Assembly (NCBI RefSeq): GCF_905475395.1
Contig: NC_058342.1
Span: forward strand, 2,180,501 to 2,244,500
Direction of reading: 5' to 3'
DNA: 64,000 nucleotides
Origin: Chrysoperla carnea
Taxonomy: Eukaryota; Arthropoda; Insecta; Neuroptera; Chrysopidae
The position numbers and the translations under genes are program-made. Each line of letters begins with the position of its first letter. Within the stretch, counting starts at the first letter, position 1. Below, piece after piece: positions 19,201 through 27,451 of this stretch. Under the pieces are notes generated by a model, which was not told the origin of the DNA, did not search any database, and saw nothing but the letters and a program-made list of their open reading frames with translations.

Positions 19201-20105
19201 TGGAAAATATTAGGAAACATTCTAATGTAAAGCTTGTTACAAAATGGGAGGGTCGATATGGGGCAGAAGCTTATATATCTAAACCCCAATTTCATTCTTG
19301 TACAATTTTCAATTCAAACTTGGTGGCCATTGAGTTGAAAAAGATGGATATATTCTTCAATAAGCCTTTGTATATTGGTATGGCAATCTTAGATTTAGCT
19401 AAAACTACAATTTATGATTTTCATTATGGCTATATGATTCCACAGCTGGGTGATGATTCTACCGCTACCTATACAGATACTGACTCGGTTATTTACGAAA
19501 TTAAAAACCATGATCCTTATGAAATGATAAAAAGAGATTGTCGCAAGTATTTTGATACCAGTGATTACCATCCTTCTAATGTTTATAATATACCTTGCGT
19601 TAATAAGAAAGTGCTTGGTATGATGAAGGATGAAAACAATGGAACTCCTATGACTCATTTTGTAGGATTACGATCAAAATTATATACATTAAAAATGGCA
19701 ACCCCTCTAGAAAAACAAACAAAATCGCTTGATGATTCTATATTTAATCATGGGAATATTAAACAAGAATCAAATAATCTTGGGTTAACAAAAAAAGCTA
19801 AGGGAGTTAAAAGGTCAGTTCTTAGTACGAAAATAACATTTGAAGATTATGTTGAATGTTTGGAGGAATTTAAAGAGATATCAGTTGATCAAAACCTCAT
19901 AAAATCTGATAAACTTAAGCTTTACACCCAAACTCAGACAAAAATTGCTCTAAGCCCTTATGATGATAAGCGATATATTATACCTGGTTCCTATGATACA
20001 CTACCCTGGGGTCACTATTCTTTGAATACTACAACCTATAAACGAAAAGCTGAATATATAGATGAACCTTGCATCAAAAAGAAAAAATGTATAGTTAATT
20101 CGTGA
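16255..20105 (+). pseudogene. Protein-primed family B DNA polymerase (PolB), right copy, one frame break
   Basis: Replicates linear viral DNA from a protein primer. In order: N-terminal Polinton module (~16255-17380), C2H2 finger 'CERC...H' (~17404-17460), exonuclease I 'YADIES' (~17566), a Cys/His 'CCHIC...DHFH' element (~17830-17895), exonuclease II 'NYDG' (~18006), exonuclease III 'YMETD' (18448), polymerase motif A 'LDINNQYG' (~18740), motif B 'KLMNNAVFG' (~19165) and motif C 'YTDTDS' (19470). All catalytic acids are present. The gene breaks once, at ~17949, where homology passes to the -1 frame; the pieces are 16255-17988 and 17976-20105. No slippery heptamer is in the overlap, so this looks like a mutation. 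The left copy shares it, so it predates the inverted duplication. Confidence 0.9.
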
Positions 20106-20547
20106 GCATGACAATATCACTTATTCATTGAAGAGGTCGATGCTAATATCATTTGTAGTGAAATTCTTGAATTCATAAGTTATCTCAATAATCTCAATAT
20201 TATTAAAAAATCAGTGTAAACTTTAATTAATTAATTAATTATTACCTATTTAATATTATGTTAAAATGTTTTTTTTTTGTTGATTTTTAAAATGTCATCT
20301 CATTGAGGTGTGATTGTGTGTGTAACGTAAAATTAATTTTTATAACCTCTAAAAGAAATTGAATATATGCTCATTTATAAAAAAAAAAATCGTATATTTT
20401 AAAATTTGTCATAGGACTTGCAGAAACTTATATATTAAATTATTTACATATAATTAAACAAATTAATTAGAGTTTTCTTTTAGCAATAGAATTGTTATCT
20501 TATAAATTAATTATCTATTTATAATTTAGTATTAATATTATTGTATT

Positions 20548-21340
20548 GTATATCAATTGTTTACCAATAAATTAAAAAATGTATTAGTTTCCTTTAACCA
20601 TTGAATTATTATTACCTTGTAAATTATCTATCTATTTATAATTTAGTATATATTAATATTATTATACTGTATATCAATATTTTTTACTAATAAAATAAAA
20701 ATCTAAATAATGTAATTGAGTTTCTTTTTACAAAACACTTTAAATAATATTCCCTTGATACAAATTTGTATCTAAACATTATTACAGATGAGCTTCTAAT
20801 TTTTTATGTAGATGTTATTGCAGGTAAGTTTCTGGAGAAAAAATGCTTTTAATTACATTTGGTAATGATCTTCATGATGTTTTTATAATACACAATTAGT
20901 TTTATAAATTAATTATGTTCAGATGGTCTCGCTTGTAAAATGCTGCATAATTAGTAGGTGAGGTACCTTTGAATTAGCCTAAATAAGTTGCATTTATAGT
21001 TGTGAATGTTAAATAATAATAATTCATAAGTTTTATTATTGGAAAAATTAATCATATTCCTTTAAATAAAAAATATATAATACATACATACATTTGGATG
21101 TGAGAAAAAGTTAAGAAATGGGAATCAAATTAATGATTTCTACTAAAATGTTTAAATATATACGTAACAAACAATTAAATATCAAATTACATTCAAAAAG
21201 ATTTTATTGAAAACTATGTATAAATAATATACTTGAATATTAATTAATAACAGTTGTTGACCTTCATGAATATAATATTTTAAATTTTTTTTGTAAAAAC
21301 GTTTTTAAGTTATTAACTTTTTTTGTGTATGTTGTAACAA
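20548..21340. other. AT-rich spacer beyond palindrome
   Basis: No gene seen. It starts with the degenerate tandem copy of the arm end (~20,560-20,690) and continues as AT-rich unique-looking sequence. Confidence 0.5.
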
Positions 21341-21415
21341 GGTCTTGTGGGGGAGTGGTTAGCATAGTAGACTTCCACTTATGAGGGCCCGTGTTCAAAT
21401 CTTATAGTAGTAAGT
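21341..21415 (+). ncRNA. tRNA-like Pol III promoter region (degenerate SINE head or tRNA relic)
   Basis: GTGGTTAGCATAGTAG resembles a tRNA A box and GTGTTCAAATC, 33-36 bases on, a B box. The acceptor strands do not pair, so a functional tRNA is unlikely. A tRNA-derived SINE or decayed tRNA fits better. Confidence 0.4.
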
Positions 21416-21740
21416 AAAATTTTTTTAAGCAATCCATATAATATTAATAATATTCGCTGTTAATACATGAAGAAGTTATGTTGACAATTATATCAACGTA
21501 CACTACATATGCTAAATTACAAATAATGGTAAGTAAAGAGTATGATGTAAGTGTGTTAACAAGTGTGATTCAGATGAGTTGTAATTGAATACAATATACA
21601 TACATTAATAATAAGTATGCGTTAAGGTTAGGCAACCAGCATTACATAAAAAGGAACAAAAAAGTGCAAAATGAACCTTAGAATTTCCCATAAGAAATAA
21701 CATGTAAAAATGACCCAAAGTGAGCCCGGATCGGCATAGC

Positions 21741-22497
21741 TTATCTACTCTTATTCATGTGGCCTCGAATATTTATGATCATGTCAAGAGCCCAACCGCT
21801 GTCGCGTTCCTGGAATTCTTCCAATTTTTTCAGCAAATAGTTTTTGACATGATCAGTGTACCACTCCTGCATGTCCGTTGTCAGATACATTTCCTTGGCC
21901 GACGTTATAAAAGTTTTCAAATCCTCCTCTTTGGTGCTAGGCTTAATGAAATTGCCCGTGAACATAATGTACACCTGAAATAAAATTCAAGATCTCATTA
22001 GACTATTTAAATTATAAATCTTAAATTTTACTTACCTTGAGGGGATGCTTCACTAGCTCACGCCGAACGTGTCTTCTAAACATTGGAAATGCCCGTTTGA
22101 AAAATATATTTGGATCTTTATAATCCAAATTTGTAATCATACCAGTCTTCACCCTGCCCTGGTGGTGGGCTTCAATTGTCTCCCAGATTAGATGTCGATT
22201 TTGTTTTTTGGTGACTCCACCACCTTGCTTAACTAAATCTAATCGCAGTCGGTGAAGTTGCCGCTGGTATGATTTACAAAGTCCAATATTAGCTTCAAGA
22301 CGCAGAGGATTTTCTTTCTTCAACATCAACATCTTTTTCAATAAGCGGATGTTCTGCTTATTAAGTACCATCCATCGCTCGGCTTCCGCCGTCTTGATGA
22401 GCCTCAACGCTCTCTCCACTTTCTTCATCATATCCGTGCTACCACCTTGAGGTACCGCGTTTAGCGTCTGCATAACATTTTGTTCGTAGGTGTCCAT
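21741..22497 (-). CDS. Two-exon gene for PolB N-terminal-like module, 231 residues
   Basis: Exon 1 is 22497-22036 and exon 2 is 21974-21741. The 60-nt intron (22035-21975) has donor AAG|GTAAGT and acceptor TTTATTTCAG and lies between codons. The product matches the N-terminal module of the PolB proteins here in layout: basic helical start, 'GRVKTGMITNLDYKDPNIFF' (compare 'SRLRTGIISNLKHKDPKAFL' in PolB), a 'FTGNF' strand and 'EEFQERDSGWAL' (compare 'EEFEERNSGWTL'). It stops where PolB runs on into the rest of the protein, so it is either a truncated copy or a separate short gene. Identity to the arm PolB is low, so it is another lineage. It has its own TATA/TCAGTT promoter and a possible leader intron (22555-22498). 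Confidence 0.6.
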
Positions 22498-22618
22498 CTT
22501 TCAAAAAAATTATATTTAAGTTTCACAATAATATTTAAAAAATTTTTACACTTACCGTTATATTTTCAAATACTAAGCAAAATATACGTTACCGAACGTT
22601 CAACACTAAAGTTAACTT

Positions 22619-22658
22619 ACAACTGAGTAATATTTGTTTTTTGTATAAAATATATAGA
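22619..22658 (-). promoter_or_regulatory. TATA/TCAGTT promoter of PolB N-module gene
   Basis: Minus strand TATATA starts at 22656 and TCAGTT has its A at 22624, 32 bases apart. Confidence 0.5.
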
Positions 22659-22682
22659 CTAAGTTTAGAATAATAAATATAT

Positions 22683-22685
22683 CAA

Positions 22686-22722
<37 letters not shown>
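22683..22722. repeat. (TAA)n microsatellite, target of element A1
   Basis: About 13 AAT/TAA units directly before the truncated 5' end of the first R4/Dong-like element. Confidence 0.9.
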
Positions 22723-22724
<2 letters not shown>

Positions 22725-25212
22725 GTTTTGATTCCCAAGAAAGGAGACCTTTCAGTTCCGAGCAATTATCGCCCGATTACATGTCTCAATACCGTGTACA
22801 AAGCGTTCACCTCCATTCTTAATGAACGCATACTCACAACCATAGAACCGGTTTGGCAGATGATATACGAGCAACGCGGCTCCAAACGAGGTATATCAGG
22901 TTGCAAAGATAATCTTCTTGTTGACAGATGTATCTGTCAAGACGCTCGTCAATATCAACGCGACCTGAGTATGGCCTGGGTGGATTATAGGAAAGCATTT
23001 GACACTACCTCTCACCAACTCATATTGGTGCTGCTCAAATGTTTGAAAATTCACCCCGATATCATCAGATGCATCGAAGAGCTGTTACCTTTGTGGAAGA
23101 CCAAGTTTACCATTAGATGTGGTAAACGTACTGTCTCAACAGATCTGGTAACGTATAAGCGTGGTGTCTATCAAGGCGACAGCCTTAGCCCGCTTTTATT
23201 CTGCATCTCCCTTATGCCCCTTTCCTTGCGCTTGCGAGAAGAAACTGGTTACCGTTGTGGCCCCCCGGCAGATAGGAAGCATCAGGTAACTCATCTATTC
23301 TATATGGATGACCTGAAACTTTATGCTTCTTCTGAGAGCAGTCTATCTCAAGCTCTCAAAGCTGTCCATCAGTACACGAAGGCTATTGGCATGGAATTTG
23401 GACTCGATAAATGTGCCGTCATTCATTGTAAGAGGGGTCGTGTCCCTGATTACGATGCAGACGTGCAGCTCACAGATGGAAGCATCGTGAAACATCTCGA
23501 TGAAGAAGAGCTCTACACATATTTGGGTGTCGGTGAAAACCACATTCAAAGTGTGTCTACTGTCAAGGAAGCTCTTCGCGGCAGGTATAGGCACCGTCTT
23601 CGACAAATCTGGCAATCAGAATTGTCTGGGATCCATAAGATCCGTGCTACTAATATGCTTGCAATACCCATCCTTCTCTATTCTTTTGGTTCCATCAAAT
23701 GGACAATAGAGGAGCTTAAGGAACTTGACAGAGGCACTCGCAAACTCATGAACGTCAATCGTAGTTTGCACCCACGTGCTTCTGTACCGCGTAATTACCT
23801 CCCACGCCAGCAAGGAGGTAGAGGTCTCCTATCCGTTGAATGTCTACATGATAGGGTAGTTTTAGGAATAGCTTGTCAGGTCATAAACAGTTCAGACCCT
23901 CTTATGGAACTCGTGCGCGATCATGAGTTACAGGGTAGAGGAGCATTCTTGTTCTCTGCAGCACAACATGCAGCGTCTAAATTGGGCCTTGTTTTTGATC
24001 CGTCTAATCGTGATCTTGATGATAACGTGATCCTTCTCTCCAAATCTCGACTTCGTTCAGCTGTGAAACGAGCTGAAATACGCTCCCTCTTCGAAGATCA
24101 TCGGAATCGCGACCATCAGGGAATGTTCTACCGTCATCTTGACACCTGTAGTCTTTCCGTTGATCTTACGTTCTCTTTCCTCCGATCAGCTGGACTCAAG
24201 TCCGAAACAGAAGGCTTTATCATCGCTGCCCAAGATGGTGTGATAGCGACGCTAACTCACCAAAAGTATGTATGTAAAGAAGCAGTCTCCACCACTATGT
24301 GCAGAGCGTGCAAATCTCAGCCGGAGACGCTGATGCACCTTATCTCGGCATGTCCTTCTTATGCCACGAACACCTACATACATCGCCATAACGCTGCCCT
24401 CCGCGTGCTGTACTACTTCTTGAGACACAAGTATGAAGTGGACCCTACGCCAGTTCTACCATATGCTCCAGGCGAGATCGAGTCCGTCGTCAAGAACGAG
24501 AAATGCATTATCTTCTGGAATTTCTCGTTCCCAACTACCAGGCAGCTCTCTGCTACTAAGCCTGATATAGTGCTCCAGGATATCTTATCTAAGACTATGT
24601 ACGTCATCGAGTTCTCTGCGCCTGCAGAAACGAACATAGTCACGAAGGAGGAGCAAAAACGGACTAAATATCTTGATCTCTTACAAGAACTACGACAACT
24701 ACACCCTGGCTACTCAGTCAAAATGGTTGTCCTCATTATCGGTTGCCTAGGCGGAATTCGTCCCACTCTCGAGACGAATCTATCTCAAATTCCGGTCTGC
24801 AGGTCTCATCTTCGTCACCTTATCTCTTCTATGCAGAAGGCTGTCATTATAGGCACCCTTCGTACATTGAGATCGCATCAGACTGTCTTCAAGTAACAGC
24901 CCTTGAAGTTTCTTTTTCTCTATTTTTTTTTCTTTATTTTAGTAGGTTCCACATCGCTGCGGTGCAGGGACGGAGCCTGCTTGACCAGGACATTAGACAG
25001 ACTTACGTACCACCGACTCGGAAAACAGACGGACCAACAGACGTCGCGTGGACTGACGGACGTACAGACTACACGGCCACAAGTCAGTGAACTTTCTTCA
25101 AAAGACGTAGCTGCCTTGTGAAGATTTATGTCTCTCAAGGAGATGGGAGGCTCTGGGGTGTAAATCCTGTATCCTCTCTCCCTCCTTGGCAGGCATGAAT
25201 TCGTTAATTTCA
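22723..25212 (+). mobile_element. R4/Dong-like non-LTR retrotransposon A1, 5'-truncated
   Basis: Starts inside the reverse transcriptase (position equivalent to ~36,245 of copy A2) straight after (TAA)n and ends in a ~315-bp 3'UTR followed by (TAA)n. TAA-repeat targeting and a C-terminal restriction-like endonuclease are hallmarks of the Dong branch of the R4 clade. Confidence 0.8.
22728..24896 (+). CDS. Reverse transcriptase with restriction-like endonuclease (A1), N-terminus missing
   Basis: An open frame of 722 codons. RT motifs: 'NYRPITCLN', motif A 'AWVDYRKAFD', motif B 'RGVYQGDSLSPLLF' and the active site YMDD (codons at 23301-23312). A CCHC knuckle 'CRACKSQPETLMHLISAC' (~24298-24352) precedes the endonuclease region 'KPDIVLQD...YVIEFSAP...KYLDL', which has the PD-x-E-x-K layout of restriction-like nucleases. 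It nicks target DNA and primes cDNA synthesis there. The N-terminal Myb-type DNA-binding part is lost by truncation, so this copy has no proper start and is probably inactive, although the rest is intact and could encode an active domain. Confidence 0.85.
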   Translation: MIPKKGDLSVPSNYRPITCLNTVYKAFTSILNERILTTIEPVWQMIYEQRGSKRGISGCKDNLLVDRCICQDARQYQRDLSMAWVDYRKAFDTTSHQLILVLLKCLKIHPDIIRCIEELLPLWKTKFTIRCGKRTVSTDLVTYKRGVYQGDSLSPLLFCISLMPLSLRLREETGYRCGPPADRKHQVTHLFYMDDLKLYASSESSLSQALKAVHQYTKAIGMEFGLDKCAVIHCKRGRVPDYDADVQLTDGSIVKHLDEEELYTYLGVGENHIQSVSTVKEALRGRYRHRLRQIWQSELSGIHKIRATNMLAIPILLYSFGSIKWTIEELKELDRGTRKLMNVNRSLHPRASVPRNYLPRQQGGRGLLSVECLHDRVVLGIACQVINSSDPLMELVRDHELQGRGAFLFSAAQHAASKLGLVFDPSNRDLDDNVILLSKSRLRSAVKRAEIRSLFEDHRNRDHQGMFYRHLDTCSLSVDLTFSFLRSAGLKSETEGFIIAAQDGVIATLTHQKYVCKEAVSTTMCRACKSQPETLMHLISACPSYATNTYIHRHNAALRVLYYFLRHKYEVDPTPVLPYAPGEIESVVKNEKCIIFWNFSFPTTRQLSATKPDIVLQDILSKTMYVIEFSAPAETNIVTKEEQKRTKYLDLLQELRQLHPGYSVKMVVLIIGCLGGIRPTLETNLSQIPVCRSHLRHLISSMQKAVIIGTLRTLRSHQTVFK

Positions 25213-25217
25213 AATTT

Positions 25218-25256
<39 letters not shown>

Positions 25257-25257
25257 C
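25213..25257. repeat. (TAA)n junction between A1 and B1
   Basis: About 12 units. It serves both as the 3' tail of A1 and the target of B1. Confidence 0.9.
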
Positions 25258-25327
25258 CCCCACGGGGACAACTGGTAGCCCTAGTTGTCCGGGAATTGGC
25301 GCTCCCGGGGCCCGAGCCAACCCACTT

Positions 25328-27451
25328 ATGATGGTGAATAAAAGGATTAAAAGCCTCGGAAAACAGCCGCTGCCTGGGGGTTATCGCCAGGGCACATCTG
25401 GAGCCACCGCTGGATGTGACAGTATGCGACCCGGTGGTGGTGGGTTGATGATCAGGCGGCCACCCATCACCAAAGAAGCTACAGCCGACGACGGACGAGA
25501 CACCCGTGATGATTTGCCTGTGGATGTTCCATTACCGCAAACGGAAACGGCCACCGCAGACAATTCTTCCAGGAGACGCATGAAGTGGACAGACGAAATG
25601 AATCAGTTCATACTGCGAACCTACCTGGAAGTGACCCGACTTGAACAGGATAAAACCGGATACAGACAAAAACTATACCAACAATTCACACAAAAATACA
25701 CAAAGCTTACACACATCACAGAACAGCGACTCGCCGATCAACGCCGGACAATTATCACACATACACTCATTCCCCTTACAATACAAAATCAAATTAGACA
25801 ACAAGTTCACCACCAAATACACACCATACACAACACAGGCATAATACACATGGACACACAGACAACACAAACAGCTGAAAATAACAATAGTAACAATAGC
25901 AACGATAACACATCCATCACACATATCCAAAACTCACTTAACACTGCATTGGCGGAATTCACAAATTTAGACCCCACACAGAAACACAAACTACCAAAAC
26001 TACACCATTCACGCAATCTCACCAACATAGTCAACACGCTTAACAATTACATTTTACCAGAATACTTATCACAGGACACAACATTTACAGATTTACACAA
26101 CATCATTTACTGCGGAGCTGTTGCAGCAGTTAGGTGTAATGGTCTCAAGGTAACATCACCCTTAAACATACGAAACACACGCACTTCACAAACACGCGTA
26201 CCGGCTTGGGAAAAGCGTTTAAATTCTCGTATTGCGAGTATAAGGCGGGACCTAGGCCGGATCACACAATACATACAAGGAACGCGTACACAAAAACTCA
26301 CCAAACACATACAAAACATCAAAACAACATACAGAATACACTCCAAATACGATGTACAAAACACCGCTCAAGAGGAATTTAGGGATACCCTACACCAAAA
26401 ACTCACTGTATACTCTACACGACTCAAACGATACAAAGATGCACACAAACGAAAAATACACAACACTCAATTCCAATACAACCAAAAGTTTTTCTACCGA
26501 TCACTCACACACAACAACACACCACAGCACGATACACAACCACCCACAAAACACTCACTTTTTACATATTGGTCTGGTCTTTGGTCCGAGGAAGTTCAGC
26601 ACAATGTTGAAACCTGTTGGATCGGAGACGAAATCCACAAAACAAACAACATTACACTCATGACAAAAACAACAATTACTACAAAAGACATACACAACGC
26701 TACACAACACTTACACAATTGGAAGAGCCCTGGCGTGGATCAAATACACAACTATTGGCTGAAACACTTTACATGCACACACGAACACCTCGCAAGACAT
26801 TTTACAAAATTCATACAACACCCTCACACAACACCTCCTTTTCTAATGAAGGGCATCACTTATATGATACCGAAGGATAACGATGCAATAAATCCAACAA
26901 AATACAGACCCATCACAAGTCTATCTACACTATACAAGTTAATCACTTCATGCATCACACAAAAAATTTACACACACATTACAGACAACAACATTCTCGC
27001 AGAGGAGCAAAAGGGCTGTCGGAAACTATCAAGAGGTTGTAAGGAGCAACTCATTATAGACTCGGTGGTGATCGAACAGGCCAAACACAACAACAGAAGC
27101 ATGTACACAGCTTACATAGATTACAAAAAAGCATTTGATTCCGTGCCGCATTCCTGGCTTCAGAGAGTATTGAATTTATACAAAATTGACGAACACATTA
27201 TACAATTTTTAACACACGCCATGTCGTTATGGACAACCACTCTAAATTTAACACACAATAGCACGACCATTACCACAGATACCATACACATTAGACGAGG
27301 TATCTTCCAGGGAGACTCATTGAGCCCCCTTTGGTTCTGTCTCGCTCTTAATCCACTATCACATATACTCACAGATTCGGGATGCGGTTTCAAGGTAAAG
27401 TTCGACAAAGAATTCCATAAAATATCTCACCTTTTTACATGGATGACTTGA
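25328..27451 (+). CDS. B1 first open piece: Myb-like N-terminus and reverse transcriptase up to the active site
   Basis: Starts at a real ATG after the structured leader. It has a basic Gly-rich start, then 'RMKWTDEMNQFILRTYLE', a Myb/SANT-like helix typical of the DNA-binding head of R4 elements, then a linker rich in Asn, Thr and His coded by ACA-type codons. RT motifs follow: 'NWKSPGVDQIHNYW', 'KYRPITSLST', motif A 'YTAYIDYKKAFDSVPH' and motif B 'RRGIFQGDSLSPLWF'. The frame ends within the YMDD region: a run of five T at 27432-27436 leaves the MDD in the next open piece. Copy B2 has the same break. Confidence 0.8.
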   Translation: MMVNKRIKSLGKQPLPGGYRQGTSGATAGCDSMRPGGGGLMIRRPPITKEATADDGRDTRDDLPVDVPLPQTETATADNSSRRRMKWTDEMNQFILRTYLEVTRLEQDKTGYRQKLYQQFTQKYTKLTHITEQRLADQRRTIITHTLIPLTIQNQIRQQVHHQIHTIHNTGIIHMDTQTTQTAENNNSNNSNDNTSITHIQNSLNTALAEFTNLDPTQKHKLPKLHHSRNLTNIVNTLNNYILPEYLSQDTTFTDLHNIIYCGAVAAVRCNGLKVTSPLNIRNTRTSQTRVPAWEKRLNSRIASIRRDLGRITQYIQGTRTQKLTKHIQNIKTTYRIHSKYDVQNTAQEEFRDTLHQKLTVYSTRLKRYKDAHKRKIHNTQFQYNQKFFYRSLTHNNTPQHDTQPPTKHSLFTYWSGLWSEEVQHNVETCWIGDEIHKTNNITLMTKTTITTKDIHNATQHLHNWKSPGVDQIHNYWLKHFTCTHEHLARHFTKFIQHPHTTPPFLMKGITYMIPKDNDAINPTKYRPITSLSTLYKLITSCITQKIYTHITDNNILAEEQKGCRKLSRGCKEQLIIDSVVIEQAKHNNRSMYTAYIDYKKAFDSVPHSWLQRVLNLYKIDEHIIQFLTHAMSLWTTTLNLTHNSTTITTDTIHIRRGIFQGDSLSPLWFCLALNPLSHILTDSGCGFKVKFDKEFHKISHLFTWMT

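Larger units (their letters stand above)
13458..20547 (+). repeat. Right arm of 13.7-kb inverted duplication
   Basis: Reverse complement of 6,799-13,457. Homology ends after TTGTATT at 20,547. Beyond it lies a degenerate tandem copy of the arm end (~20,460-20,690: shared TCTATTTATAATTTAGTA and TGTATATCAAT), which the left side lacks. Confidence 0.9.

Noticed and set aside
6799..20547. Palindrome as simple element termini (terminal inverted repeats)
   Set aside because: The centre abuts integrase coding remnants, so it is not a clean pair of element ends.
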